A stretch of DNA of 64,000 nucleotides from Peribacillus loiseleuriae (GCF_001183985.1 NZ_LFZW01000001.1:2461708-2525707); one strand, 5' to 3'; positions 26,572 through 38,918 are shown, numbered from the stretch's first letter. Notes: generated by a model not told the origin, from the letters alone. A program made the numbers and translations.

Positions 26572-27339
26572 ATGTTAAAAATTGCCGATCGCACGTTTCG
26601 ATCAAGACTTTTGTTAGGAACTGGTAAATATCCATCGTTTGATATTCAAAAAAAGGCGGTAGAAGTATCGGAAGCAGAAATTTTAACCTTTGCTGTTAGA
26701 AGAATGAATATTTTTTCAGAGGAGCAACCCAATTTTCTTGAACAACTAGATTTGTCTAAATATACGCTTCTTCCTAATACGGCTGGTGCAAAAACAGCTG
26801 AAGAGGCGGTGCGGATTGCGAAACTGGCAAAAGCTTCTGGATTATGTGACATGATTAAAGTGGAAATAATTGGAGATGATCGAACACTTTTACCAGATCC
26901 TGTTGAAACATTAAAAGCCTCTGAAATGTTATTGGAAAAAGGATTTATTGTTTTACCTTATACATCCGATGATGTTGTGTTAGCAAGACGTCTTGAAGAA
27001 CTTGGGGTACACGCTGTTATGCCAGGTGCATCACCGATTGGTTCTGGTAAGGGAATTATCAATCCACTTAACTTAAAGTTTATTATTGAACAGTCTTCGA
27101 TTCCGGTGATCATTGATGCGGGTATTGGTTCACCTAAAGATGTAGCATTTGCGATGGAACTTGGTGCGGACGGAGTGTTACTAAATACAGCTGTTTCAGG
27201 TGCGAAAGACCCTGTTAAAATGGCTCAAGCAATGAAGCTGGCAATAGAAGCAGGGAGATTAGGTTTTGAAGCTGGAAGAATAGAAGAAAAAGAGTATGCG
27301 GTAGCGAGCAGTCCAACAACTGGAATGGTGACATCTTGA
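26572..27339 (+). CDS. thiG: thiazole synthase ThiG
   Basis: This 255-residue TIM-barrel enzyme combines deoxyxylulose phosphate, dehydroglycine and ThiS-borne sulfur. The Schiff-base lysine lies in [18 protein letters not shown] near residue 96. Other blocks are [42 protein letters not shown] and [18 protein letters not shown] lies just before ATG 26572, within the end of thiS. It is full length with no defects seen. Confidence 0.95.
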   Translation: MLKIADRTFRSRLLLGTGKYPSFDIQKKAVEVSEAEILTFAVRRMNIFSEEQPNFLEQLDLSKYTLLPNTAGAKTAEEAVRIAKLAKASGLCDMIKVEIIGDDRTLLPDPVETLKASEMLLEKGFIVLPYTSDDVVLARRLEELGVHAVMPGASPIGSGKGIINPLNLKFIIEQSSIPVIIDAGIGSPKDVAFAMELGADGVLLNTAVSGAKDPVKMAQAMKLAIEAGRLGFEAGRIEEKEYAVASSPTTGMVTS

Positions 27340-28352
27340 CGAATCGATATTCAAGACAGGAATTATTTTTAGGAAGTAAGGCACAAGCCAAAATAAAAGA
27401 GGCGAGTGTAATCATCATTGGTGCTGGAGCTCTTGGATCTGCAAGTGCAGAAATGTTAGCGAGAGCTGGAATCGGGCGTCTAACGATAGTCGATCGAGAT
27501 TATGTCGATCTAAGCAATTTACAAAGGCAGCAATTATATACGGAAGAAGACGTAAGAAACCAATTACCAAAAGCCATTGCTGCCAAAACAAGACTCGAAC
27601 AAATCAACAGCGAAATTATTATTAATAGTTTCATACAGGATGTTAACGGGCTGAATATTGAAGAATTGATAGAAGATCATTCAGTGATTGTGGACGCTAC
27701 TGATAATTTTGAAACTAGTTTAATTGTGAATGATGCAGCTTTGAAACATAGAATTCCATTTCTATTTGGAGCATGTGTTGGAAGTTATGGACTTACATAT
27801 CCGATTATTCCGGGAGAAACACCTTGTTTACACTGTTTATTAAATCATTTGCCAATGGATGGGATGACATGTGATACTGTTGGCGTGATAAGTCCGATCG
27901 TTCAAATTACTGCGGCATTACAAGTTACACAAGTTTTACAGATTCTTTCAGGAGAAACACTTTTTCCGATGCTTCAATCAATGGATATTTGGAAAAATGA
28001 AAAAGCGGAGATCAATGTGACTCAGTTAAAAAATAAACTTTGTCCAACATGTGGAGAACATCCATCCTACCCTTTTTTACTGTTTGAAAACCAAATGAAA
28101 ACAGATGTATTATGTGGAAGAGATGCTGTCCAGCTTCGACCAGGGCTAAAGCCGAAAACTTATTCCCTCCCTTACTTGTTGGAGAGATTGAAGAATCACG
28201 TTACTAATCCTGTATTAAACCGATATTTGCTTTCATGTAAATTTGAGGATTATCGAATCGTTTTCTTTGAGGATGGCCGTTCGATTATTCACGGTACGAA
28301 TGAAGCGAAAAAAGCGCGAGCTGTCTATAAACGATTCATTCAATTTTATTAG
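27336..28352 (+). CDS. thiF: ThiS adenylyltransferase ThiF
   Basis: A 338-residue E1-like enzyme that adenylates the ThiS tail. Visible are the nucleotide loop [50 protein letters not shown] and the zinc-binding pairs CLHC and CPTCGEH. The start is TTG 27336, overlapping the thiG stop (TTGA). It is the last gene of the riboswitch operon; thiD, thiE and thiC are not in the window. Confidence 0.92.
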   Translation: MTNRYSRQELFLGSKAQAKIKEASVIIIGAGALGSASAEMLARAGIGRLTIVDRDYVDLSNLQRQQLYTEEDVRNQLPKAIAAKTRLEQINSEIIINSFIQDVNGLNIEELIEDHSVIVDATDNFETSLIVNDAALKHRIPFLFGACVGSYGLTYPIIPGETPCLHCLLNHLPMDGMTCDTVGVISPIVQITAALQVTQVLQILSGETLFPMLQSMDIWKNEKAEINVTQLKNKLCPTCGEHPSYPFLLFENQMKTDVLCGRDAVQLRPGLKPKTYSLPYLLERLKNHVTNPVLNRYLLSCKFEDYRIVFFEDGRSIIHGTNEAKKARAVYKRFIQFY

Positions 28353-28620
28353 GATTTATTATTTGGTTTAACGGTGGACCGCATTGTTATTTTAATTGTT
28401 CATTAGTGATCTAAATGAATAATACCAAATTGTACACTAGCTAATACATCTAAAAGATATTGAAAAAATTAAAGCTTTACTTAATTCTTTACAACTCGAT
28501 CATAAACAGAAAGAAAAGGTCAATGAACTTCGAAAATAAAGCAAAAATGACCCAATCTGAATTTTGGAACCAATAAATTAGCTTCATTAGATATATAGAA
28601 TTGAATGAATTGGATTAGTT
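28353..28620. other. spacer with a short coding relic
   Basis: At 28441-28539 a startless frame reads KDIEKIKALLNSLQLDHKQK and ends at TAA, likely a leftover of a helical protein. Nothing else is recognised before the intron fragment. Confidence 0.3.
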
Positions 28621-28707
28621 GGAACGCCGTATGCGATGAAAGTTGCACCTACGGTGTGAGCGAGGGGAAAAGGGAGCGATAAATTCAAACCCTTACCTAT
28701 TCGTCAT
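28621..28707 (+). mobile_element. 3' end of a group II intron (domains V-VI), different lineage from the other two
   Basis: GAACGCCGTATGCGATGAAA with its pairing strand TTGCACCTACGGTGTGAGC is a domain V hairpin, followed by a domain VI-like hairpin ending CCCTTACCTATTCGTCAT. The reverse-transcriptase ORF and 5' parts are absent. The domain V sequence differs from that of the introns at 56.6 and 59.3 kb, so it derives from another element. Confidence 0.65.
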
Positions 28708-28717
28708 GAATAAGACT

Positions 28718-28800
28718 TCCAAAAAGGTCTGGATATTTATGTTAATTTTAGTGTGTGGATTGTAAAGAAATGTAATTACACTATAGTTTAGTTTAAAGAA
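28718..28800 (+). repeat. dispersed repeat family D, copy 1
   Basis: The words CTGGATATTTATGTTAAT and GATTGTAAAGAAATGTA, in that order and spacing, recur at 53421-53515. The second block also occurs near 37655, 55970 and 58786, each time followed by a hairpin with an AAAGGG-like loop. Confidence 0.55.
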
Positions 28801-28922
28801 GATTACAAAATATTTAAAGGATAAACGCATAGAACATCGCTCCGAACGCGGGATAACCTGTTCAATGAAAGGGTACTATAAAAGAGAACAAGCCTAAGAA
28901 ATGGATAAGGAGTGGGAGGGCG

Positions 28923-30641
28923 ATGGATAACATGATGACTGTGGGCAGCTCTGGCACGCAAACCGGAACGCCTCAAAAAACGGTTGGCCAGTATTTGTTC
29001 GATTGCCTGAAGCTGGAGGGTATTACCGAAATTTTCGGCGTCGCAGGGGACTATAATTTTACACTGCTCGATACTTTGAAGCGGTATAACGGCATCCGGT
29101 TTATAAGTGGACGGAATGAACTAAACTCGGGTTATGCCGCGGATGGCTACGCAAGAATCAAAGGCATTTCCGCTCTTATTACAACCTTCGGAGTCGGGGA
29201 GCTCAGCGCCTGCAATGCGATAGCGGGAGCCAACAGCGAGCATGTGCCAATAATTCACGTTGTGGGTGCGCCTCCTGATAAGGATCAAAAGGAGCACAAG
29301 CTGATGCACCACACCCTAATGGATGGGAATTTTGATGTCTTCCGCAAAGTGTACGAGCATATTGCGGTTTATACCGCGGTGCTTACGCCGGAAAACGCCA
29401 AGATTGAAATTCCGGCTGCGATTCGCATTTCGAAGGAAAAGAAAAAGCCGGTATACCTGGTTGTTGCCGATGATTTAGTGACCAAGCCGATCACGGCTCG
29501 TGAAGAGCCGATGTCGCCGCGTCCAATGTCCAACTTGAAAACCCTTCAGGCCGCGGCAGATCATGTCCGACAGCTGCTGGAGCGTGCCCACCGGCCAGCC
29601 ATTTTGGTGGACGTCAAAACGATGCGTTTCGGCCTTCAGACAGCAGTTCGGCAGCTGGCCGAAGCCATGAACGTGCCTGTTGTGACGATGATGTTCGGGA
29701 AGGGAGCATTCGACGAAACCCATCAGAATTATTACGGAATGTATCTAGGCTCTTTCGGAAGTTCCGAAGTCCAAAGCATGGTAGAAAATGCAGACTGTAT
29801 CATTGCGGTCGGCATGGTATGGGCGGACACCAACACCGCAAATTTTACCGCAAAGTTGAACCCACTGGTGACTGTCAATATTCAACCGGATATGGTCAAG
29901 GTTGCTGAGGCGGAATATCCGAATGTTCTAGCAGCCGACATGCTGCAAGCAGTGCAGAAAGTGGGTTACAAGGGCAAAGGGCTGGCGGGAAAATTGTCAT
30001 TTCCTTACGATCAAGTCACAGCTAGTGCCGACGAACCTCTAATGGCGGCAGGCTATTATCCCCGTTTTCAGCGCATGCTGAAAGAAAGTGATATTGTGAT
30101 CGCCGAGACCGGGACGTTCTATAATGGAATCGCGGAGGTGAGACTGCCGAGCAATGTAACATATATTGGTCAAGGAGGCTGGGGGTCCATTGGTTACGCC
30201 ACACCATCGGCCTTCGGTGCCAGTATTGCCGCGCCGGAACGTCGGGTGCTACTGTTTACGGGGGACGGCTCCCTTCAGCTGACAGCCCAAGAAATCAGTT
30301 CCATGCTTTATTACGGTTGCAAGCCCATAATCTTTGTCTTGAACAACGATGGTTATACGATCGAGAAATATTTGAATGTCAAAACAGAGGATCAAAAGTA
30401 CAACCAAATCCCTCGATGGTCTTACACCAAGCTGGCCGAAGCCTTTGGTGGCAAAGCGTTTACCGTTACGGTTCGGACCTATGGAGAGCTTGATCAGGCT
30501 ATAACCCGAGCTGAAAAGGAATGTGCCGAAAGACTCTGTATCATTGAAATGATCGCCGGGAATCCGATGGACGCACCCGAATATATGAGACGGATGCGCA
30601 GTTATATGGAGAAGCAGGAGAAGCAGCGTAGCCAGAAATAG
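28923..30641 (+). CDS. thiamin-diphosphate-dependent 2-keto-acid decarboxylase (pyruvate/indolepyruvate type)
   Basis: The 572-residue enzyme decarboxylates a 2-keto acid to an aldehyde in the cytoplasm. The N-terminal domain has GVAGDYNFTLLDTL and the cofactor-activating glutamate in RNELNSGYAADGYAR. The paired histidines of the pyruvate decarboxylase family are in KLMHHTLMDG. The ThDP motif is GDGSLQLTAQEISSM ending VLNNDGYTIE. Candidate substrates are pyruvate, phenylpyruvate, indolepyruvate and branched-chain keto acids. AAGGAG precedes ATG 28923. G+C content is far above the neighbours, so it was probably acquired from a higher-GC Bacillales. Its nearness to thiamin genes may be chance. 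Confidence 0.88.
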   Translation: MDNMMTVGSSGTQTGTPQKTVGQYLFDCLKLEGITEIFGVAGDYNFTLLDTLKRYNGIRFISGRNELNSGYAADGYARIKGISALITTFGVGELSACNAIAGANSEHVPIIHVVGAPPDKDQKEHKLMHHTLMDGNFDVFRKVYEHIAVYTAVLTPENAKIEIPAAIRISKEKKKPVYLVVADDLVTKPITAREEPMSPRPMSNLKTLQAAADHVRQLLERAHRPAILVDVKTMRFGLQTAVRQLAEAMNVPVVTMMFGKGAFDETHQNYYGMYLGSFGSSEVQSMVENADCIIAVGMVWADTNTANFTAKLNPLVTVNIQPDMVKVAEAEYPNVLAADMLQAVQKVGYKGKGLAGKLSFPYDQVTASADEPLMAAGYYPRFQRMLKESDIVIAETGTFYNGIAEVRLPSNVTYIGQGGWGSIGYATPSAFGASIAAPERRVLLFTGDGSLQLTAQEISSMLYYGCKPIIFVLNNDGYTIEKYLNVKTEDQKYNQIPRWSYTKLAEAFGGKAFTVTVRTYGELDQAITRAEKECAERLCIIEMIAGNPMDAPEYMRRMRSYMEKQEKQRSQK

Positions 30642-30679
30642 TCCCGAATAACAAGAGTGTTCCTGAAAAATGGATTTGA

Positions 30680-30827
30680 TGTTCAACAATTGGGCGCGTT
30701 TGTTGAACATCATAGGTAGAAAATGATCAAACTTTTATATAAAAATCAAACTTAATTCTTCTTAATTACCATAAAAAAACAGGTTTTTAAGGTATTTTTG
30801 ATCAAACTTTATTTCAAAACAACAACC
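30680..30827 (+). repeat. dispersed repeat family A, copy 2
   Basis: A hairpin GTTCAACA-attgggcgcgtt-TGTTGAAC opens the unit, then AGGTAGAAAATGATCAAACT and, after a variable centre, TTTTTGATCAAACTTTATTT. The hairpin is just after the decarboxylase gene and could serve as its terminator. Confidence 0.7.
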
Positions 30828-31180
30828 TGCCATTTAGTTGAATAAGGAGGGGGTTAACGTCTTTCGTTTTTATTGTTTATAAATCGTTAATACATCAACG
30901 CTTTTGACTTCTGAATAAACCTCTCAACTGCATAATAACAATAAAAAATTTTCGTATTTCTTATTTTGTATTGGCGTTTTGTTTTTGGTATTAAGTGGAT
31001 TCGGATCAAAATCTCCAACAAGTGGTTTGAAAATTTTTTTTAATAGTTTTCTGTTAATTGAGATTTTATCAATAGTTATTGCGTTGTTTAGAATTTTTAA
31101 TGATAAGACTAAATAAATATATTAACTCATATTTATTAGAGTTCAACCTTTTACTTCACTAAAATTATTTAACGACTAAT
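30828..31180. other. 353-bp region without recognised genes
   Basis: A+T-rich. A hydrophobic stretch readable in one frame near 30955-31110 (FRISYFVLAFCFWY-like) hints at a decayed membrane protein, but no start, family or continuous frame is visible. Confidence 0.25.
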
Positions 31181-31575
31181 CAACAAATTCAAGGTTTATA
31201 TCTCCATTATTCGTGCTGACATCTAAAGTCTTAGCACCCCCACCTTTATTTTCTGGGAGATTATTTTTTTCCTTTGGAGGCGTTGCTTGAAATACTAAAG
31301 ACATCATATGAACCCTTCACGGTTCCAGTAATATCGCCATTTTTTGATTTTAATTTCAATGTGTCGTCAACCGCAACTTTTGTCACCTCTATATTGCCAT
31401 TTGAAATGGATGCATCAATGGAACCTTTAATACTCACTTCTGACAAAATCATGTCGTCATTTTTGGTTTTCAATTTCAAAATCTTATCAGCCGATACGTT
31501 AGTAACTTCAATTTTCCCATCTGAAGTTGCTGCATCGACGGAACCAGTTATGTCCACTTTAGAAAAGACAATACT
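31181..31575 (-). pseudogene. DUF4097-type beta-repeat protein, C-terminal part
   Basis: The minus strand encodes repeated beta-turn units such as VDAATSDGKIEVTNVSADK, IDASISNGNIEVTKVAVDD and LKLKSKNGDITGTVKGSYDV, the signature of DUF4097-family adhesin-like proteins. Near 31270 a run of seven A's shifts the frame; the other frame supplies the natural tail TLDVSTNNGDINLEFVD. The N-terminus is cut off at 31575 where Tn3 transposase sequence begins. The 5' truncation makes it a pseudogene regardless of the frameshift. Confidence 0.65.
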
Positions 31576-32514
31576 ATCTTATGACTATTAGTCAGGATTT
31601 AATTGACCAAGCGAATGAAATTCATAATCGACAAATGATGATTTTACAGTCAAAAAGTTGAAAAACACAAGGATAAATACAAAAAACGGAAAATTAGTTA
31701 ATGAAAAAGTCGTTCATTTTGCAGATATTGGGTAGCACTTATTCGAGCACGAGATGAAGGGCTTGATCCATTTAGTACTATTGAAAAAGTCATGCCTTGG
31801 GATCAAATCATTACTTCCATTGAAGAAGAAAAAAGCTTGCACGGCCGATGGATTTTGATTATCTTGACTTGCTAGAGAATCGGTTTACTTATTTGAGAAA
31901 GTATACCCCTACCCTTATTAAATCATTAGAATTTCGTTCTACAAAAGCAGCTGAACCATTATTACATGCCTGAAAAACATTGAATGAAATGAATGAGTCT
32001 GGGAAGAGAAAGGTTCCAGAAGGAGCTCCATTGGATTTTGTGCCAAAACGATGGCAAAGGCATGTGTATGATGAAGAGGGAACCATTAATCGACATTACT
32101 ATAGATGGCTGCTTTAACGGAAGTAAGAGACCATATTCGTTCAGGTGATGTATCTGTAATTGGCAGTAGACTTCATAAAGCCTTTGAGGAATATCTTATT
32201 TCTGGAAATTAGCGGAAAATAACTAAGCTAGCAGAAACCAGACTGGCGGTTCGTTCTTCAGTAAAGGAATACCTTGAGGAAAGAAGCAAAGCTCTAGTTC
32301 AACGCCTTACATGGGTTTCAAATAATATTGATAGTCTTGAAGGAGTAAATAGCGATAAAGCAAAGCTTAGGGTGGACCGTTTGGAAAAGGGTACGCCAGA
32401 AGAAGCACGAAATTTCAGTTTATCCTTATATAATATGCTGCCAAGAATAAAATTTACGGACCTATTAATGGAGGTAGCTCACTGAACCAGGTTTGACGAA
32501 ATGTTTGACAGTGG
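31576..32514 (+). pseudogene. Tn3-family transposase relic
   Basis: Scattered frames in order match the middle of a Tn3-type TnpA: LIDQANEIHNRQMMILQSKS, ALIRARDEGLDPFSTIEKVM, LDLLENRFTYLRKYTPTLIK, VPEGAPLDFVPKRWQRHVYD, TEVRDHIRSGDVSVIGSRLH and LRVDRLEKGTPEEARNFSLS. Many stops and shifts interrupt it, and the catalytic C-terminal third is absent. With the resolvase relic at 41.2 kb it shows that a Tn3-like element once entered this region. The junction with the DUF4097 remnant is abrupt. Confidence 0.75.
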
Positions 32515-32518
32515 TTTT

Positions 32519-32555
32519 TTTAATTAGTGCACGGCACTGCACGGCACTAATTAAA
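32519..32555. repeat. palindrome with a tandem decamer
   Basis: TTTAATTAGTGC (32519-32530) and GCACTAATTAAA (32544-32555) are perfect complements. Between and across them GCACGGCACT is repeated twice in tandem (32529-32548). It lies at the ragged end of the Tn3 relic and may be an element end or hairpin. Confidence 0.5.
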
Positions 32556-32966
32556 TGCCATAACCTACAATTTTTATGATGCCATAAACAGTCTGGGGGC
32601 AAATATAGCCTCATTCCAACTATCAATAGATCCGATTATAAACCGTTATATAGACACGTAGTGTTTCAACTGAAATGAAACTCATTAGAGAAATGGAATA
32701 TAGAGAATCCCTAGGCTGAACAATATACATATTCGTTGGAATGTTAAATCTTGTCCTGGTACTAAATTGTCCGACTTCAATCTATTTATTATGCGTATAC
32801 TATCAATAGACACTTGAAATTCATTATATATCGACAATCAAAAACCTCCTCAGATTTCAAAACTGAGGGTCTCTGCTACCGATTCCATGTCTTAATATGG
32901 ATTATGATAAAAGATGATAACAATATTAAAGGCCTTTAGTATTCATCATATAGAGGAGGTAATAAA
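32556..32966. other. 411-bp region without genes
   Basis: CCTCAG and CTGAGG near 32851-32874 form a short stem next to an A-run, which could be a minus-strand terminator. GAGGAGGT at 32952 is the ribosome site of the ferredoxin gene. No coding relic was recognised. Confidence 0.3.
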
Positions 32967-33287
32967 ATGCCAAACGTAACTATTTTAGGACGAGGAACAT
33001 TTGAAGTGGAAAAGGGGAAAAAGTTAGTATTAGCACTCGAAGATAACGGAGTAAATATTCTACACCGTTGCGGAGGAAAGGCGAGATGTACAACCTGAAG
33101 AGTAGAAGTATTGGCAGGTGAGTTTTGTGATTTAACTAATGTAGAAAAGAGTGCATTTTTGGAAAAAGGAATTGAAGATCATTTACGTTTATCTTGTCAA
33201 ATTCGTGTGAATGCTGACGTAACTGTTCGCCCAATCATGACAGTAGAAAACTCTGGTGTGGATACCGGTCCGCGACCAGCCGAATAA
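32967..33287 (+). pseudogene. [2Fe-2S] ferredoxin with an in-frame UGA at a cluster cysteine
   Basis: ATG 32967 after GAGGAGGT starts a 106-codon frame of a plant-type [2Fe-2S] ferredoxin. The cluster loop reads HRCGGKARCTT followed by a TGA at 33096-33098 and then RVEVLAGEF. Family members have cysteine at exactly that place (CxxxxxCxxC), and the fourth cysteine is present later in LRLSCQI. The rest is intact to TAA 33285-33287. The simplest reading is a TGC/TGT to TGA nonsense mutation. Selenocysteine insertion is formally possible but no convincing SECIS hairpin is visible. Confidence 0.75.
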
Positions 33288-33499
33288 AAATCGAATATTT
33301 ATTCAATATCATTGGAGATAAACTACCGTAATCGTATTATTTTACTGTTATGAACAGGGATCACAGTAGTGATGTCGATCAAAAAAAGGATAAAGAAGGT
33401 GGTGAGCTCAATATGAGAATTTTTTAATGGTTATAAAAATGGACTATCTAAATCAAACATCTTTTTGATAAAAACTCCTTTACTAAATAAGCAGATTGA

Positions 33500-34354
33500 G
33501 AAAAGTTCAAACCTAATTGCTAGGCTCTGATTCCTTTTAAACGGTAATCAACCACCAATTGGAGTTTTTGAGCACGTGCCCTTGCGTCTTCGTATCATAC
33601 GATATGTTTCATGCCAGATTCGTCGTGATATTGAAAGAAAGGCTGCGGGTCTTGAATAGAATATTGAATGGGTACTTGATATTTCATAGCTGTCTCGATT
33701 GCACTGGAAACAGAAAAAGCACGAGCCTTGACTGCTGTTCCATTAGACATTGTCCAATCATAACCATATCTTGCTACATCAAGGATGATTTTCTTTCTAC
33801 TCATAAAATTTTGAGCATAGTCGATCGTTTTCTCACTTCTCTAATAGGAGCTACTGGCCCAGGTTGACCACTCGCTTCATGCCAGTCATAGATCATGATA
33901 AATACAAAATCAACAGCAGCTCCAATACCTCCATAGTCATATCCTTTCATCCAAGGAATCATCATTTGTTTTAATATCCTTCTGGTTTTAACCGATCTCG
34001 TAACGAGCGTAAGAAGCCACTATACATATCCCTCTCTTCTTCACGCAATCTTTCAAAATCAATATTCACTCCAGCGTAATTCTTGTTTTTAACCAGATTC
34101 TAGATATTATCAATAACTCGCTGTCTTATTTCAGGATTATTTAAGATTCGCCTCGTTAACTCTGAGTTAAATCCATTATCTGTAAAATTTGTAATCGCGG
34201 TAAGTGGGTCAACCCTATAATCCCTAATTAATGGGATAAGTGGCATGTTATTTAAAGTACTTAAATTTCCATCTTCAAGAATATGATACTCGAAAACGCC
34301 AAAATAAGAATTGATAGAAGCGAAATTATGAACGTTTAATCGATTTCCTTCAGG
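33500..34354 (-). pseudogene. GH18 spore peptidoglycan hydrolase (SleL/YaaH-like), decayed
   Basis: Read on the minus strand in shifting frames: LNVHNFASINSYFGVFEYHI, ITNFTDNGFNSELTRRILNN, YAGVNIDFERLREEERDMYS with the catalytic-motif glutamate, DFVFIMIYDWHEASGQPGPV, IDYAQNFMSRKKIILDVARY and WTMSNGTAVKARAFS. The order and content match glycosyl-hydrolase-18 N-acetylglucosaminidases that digest spore cortex during germination. Breaks include a missing A in GTGAGAAAACG near 33830, several stops, and tryptophan codons turned to stops near the end. The LysM part is absent. Confidence 0.75.
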
Positions 34355-34518
34355 GGGGAGGTGTTATATAACTAAGATCTTCAACTTCATACTTTATGGT
34401 AAGGTCTAGCTATTTTTTTGAACTCTTCCTAATTTAATTATAGCATTAAAAAAATGGTTAATATAGACTTTTTATTCTCATTTACTACTGCTAAAATCAA
34501 TAGAACATTAATGGTTAG

Positions 34519-37146
<2,628 letters not shown>

Positions 37147-37340
37147 TTGCTGAATACGTCCAGATTTAATTAGTAGCACAGCTCCAGTGGATACCAGAGC
37201 GGTTTGATACCAAAATTGTTCCACCTATAATAAACTGTAAAATATAACCCACTAATTTCTTATCTTACAGTATGACAAGATGTTATATTGAAATTCTTAT
37301 CTTTTGTTATAGAATAAACATTATTATGTGTTAAGATTTT

Positions 37341-37556
37341 TTGTTCAACTACCATGAAAATAACCTCCTGTAACTTCGAAAAAAGACAATACCGAAGAAG
37401 ACCCTGCTCATTCGTTAAAAAAATGGAGAGAGCCACAAATCATTGAACTATGGCTTGGATTGACTGGATTAAGAACCAGTATTGACGGTTCCGAACATTT
37501 TCATTCTCTGTGGTGAAGCGCTGATTTTTGCGCTTCATGGATGGCTAATGGGTGCA
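37341..37556 (+). repeat. dispersed repeat family C, copy 1 (about 210 bp)
   Basis: The unit runs from CTACCATGAAAATAACCTCC to TTCATGGATGGCTAATGGG and is about 85% identical by eye to 62180-62397. It begins CCAT and ends ATGG, and is flanked by CTA on both sides, inside the TTCAACTA/ACGGG hairpin word. A conserved 30-codon frame starts at its ATG. The 190 bp between rph and this unit hold no recognised signal. Confidence 0.65.
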
Positions 37557-37576
37557 AGAATTTAAGAACTGTGGCT

Positions 37577-37597
37577 GCTGCTTCGGCAGCTTTTTTC
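37577..37597 (+). terminator. UUCG-tetraloop terminator
   Basis: GCTGC-TTCG-GCAGC followed by TTTTTT, downstream of repeat C copy 1. It is a textbook intrinsic terminator, though no intact gene now ends here. Confidence 0.7.
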
Positions 37598-38001
37598 ACT
37601 TGTTCCACTAACGGGGCAGCATTGCTGTAATAAATGAAGTGTGAAAAAGGACAAGTTTGTGAAGAAATGTACTTAACAAAAGGGTGCGATTCTTCAATAA
37701 TGAAGATCGCTTGTTTATTCAAGTAACGGGAGTTCATTAATAAGTAAATATCAACGGGAATCTAATAATAGAAAAGATATGAAATTATCCCTTTATTAGT
37801 TCTGGAATATGTGCTTTTTAGGTTTAGTTGCTTACGTAAAAAGTGGTTTTGATTTGAGTTACTTAGAGTTACTTAGAGTTTTATTAAACGTCCTAAGTTT
37901 ACTTCTTTCTAGCTGATGAAGTAAACTTAGGTTATTGGAGAGAAAGATTGCATGTATACAGATCCTTTGATAAGAAACTATAAGTTGCTTATAATTGATG
38001 T
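37598..38001. other. 404-bp region with a family D block
   Basis: GTGAAGAAATGTACTTAACA near 37658 is a copy of the family D word, followed by AAAGGGTGCGATTCTTCAA. At 37863-37885 ACTTAGAGTT occurs twice in tandem, and CTAAGTTTACTTC / GAAGTAAACTTAG (37892-37930) form a perfect inverted pair, likely a terminator or operator. Confidence 0.35.
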
Positions 38002-38254
38002 ATGTGGGATAAAGACGCTATATTCAAAGCACTCAGCGACTGATATTAGCGAACTATCCGAACGCAACGAGCTGACGTTGTATGAATTAACGGCACGTCT
38101 CATTATGAAGCACAACCTTACCATTTCGCGACATAGACATCTTTCTGTATTGGAAGGTGCAGGGCTTGTAAAATCAAAACGAAAGGGAAAATATCGAGTA
38201 CTTATGTTCAACAACGAACCATTTAAAAACTTGCTGAAAGGATGGATAGAGTAA
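38002..38254 (+). pseudogene. ArsR-family regulator, disrupted near the N-terminus
   Basis: ATG 38002 reads MWDKDAIFKALSD and stops. The next frame supplies ELSERNELTLYELTARLIMK, LSVLEGAGLVKSKRKGKYRV and FNNEPFKNLLKGWIE, which is the winged-helix and tail of an ArsR repressor usually found beside glyoxalase-like genes. The 'DxxRRxIL' helix between the two parts has been lost, and the recognition helix is shortened. The downstream VOC gene is its probable former partner. Confidence 0.65.
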
Positions 38255-38458
38255 TTTTATAAAAAAACAAGAAACAAAATATCCCGCAGACGTAAGTAAG
38301 GGAATAAAAAGTGGATGAAGTCACTGAGTGTGTTTTGAATGGTTCAGTAAAAATGGCATTATAGGAACAGGATTTCGGATGAACGTGTTTTTTTTGCTTA
38401 CAACCAGATTGTTAGCACAGCACCATACATCGCAAATATCAAAGGAGGTAAAAATAAT

Positions 38459-38842
38459 ATGAAAATTATTGTTACTAGTATATTCGTACAAGATCAAGAC
38501 AAGGCACTAGAGTTTTATTCAGAAACGCTGGGCTTTGTAAAAAAGCACGATGTTCCCAGCGGAGAATTTAGGTGGATTACGCTTGTTTCTCCCGAGAAGC
38601 AAGATGGTACTGAGCTTTTGCTCGAACCAAATAATCATCCAGCAGCCAAAGAGTATCAAAAGAAGCTATTTGAAGAAGGCATACCTGTAACAATGTTTGG
38701 TGTTGAGGATGTTCGCAAAGAGTACGATAGGTTATTGAAACACGGCGTGAAGTTTACTATAGAGCCGACAGAAATGGGTGAGGTCACAATAGCTGTCTTC
38801 GACGATACATGCGGAAACCTTGTTCAGATAATACAGAAGTAA
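38459..38842 (+). CDS. VOC (glyoxalase/bleomycin-resistance) family protein
   Basis: A 127-residue vicinal-oxygen-chelate protein with two beta-alpha-beta modules: VTSIFVQDQDKALEFYSETLGF at the start and GVKFTIEPTEMGEVTIAVFDDTCGNLVQII at the end, with the usual metal-ligand glutamates (LLLEP, and the last strand region). Members include glyoxalases, dioxygenases and antibiotic-binding proteins; the role is not defined. AAAGGAGG precedes ATG 38459. A good terminator follows at once, so it is expressed alone or with the broken ArsR gene 204 bp upstream. Confidence 0.85.
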   Translation: MKIIVTSIFVQDQDKALEFYSETLGFVKKHDVPSGEFRWITLVSPEKQDGTELLLEPNNHPAAKEYQKKLFEEGIPVTMFGVEDVRKEYDRLLKHGVKFTIEPTEMGEVTIAVFDDTCGNLVQIIQK

Positions 38843-38848
38843 CTTTAT

Positions 38849-38884
38849 GTTAAACCCTGACCTAATTTTAGGACGGGGTTTAAC
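38849..38884 (+). terminator. terminator after the VOC gene
   Basis: GTTAAACCC (38849-38857) pairs with GGGTTTAAC (38876-38884); an inner CCTAATTTTAGG extends the hairpin. Confidence 0.65.
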
Positions 38885-38918
38885 GTGTTTAATGTTTAAA
38901 TATAAATAATATTGTTGG

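Noticed and set aside
29475..30713. Several minus-strand frames opposite the decarboxylase gene
   Set aside because: They are shadows of a GC-rich coding sequence; the plus-strand gene has all family motifs.
32967..33287. Selenoprotein ferredoxin as a firm call
   Set aside because: No clear SECIS hairpin is visible and the region is full of pseudogenes, so nonsense mutation is more likely; kept only as a finding.
33559..33867. Plus-strand 102-codon frame in the GH18 region
   Set aside because: The minus strand encodes recognisable GH18 blocks here; the plus frame is accidental.
37501..37737. Minus-strand 78-codon frame after rph
   Set aside because: It overlaps repeat C and a plus-strand UUCG terminator, has no ribosome site, and its alanine-rich middle comes from the terminator hairpin.
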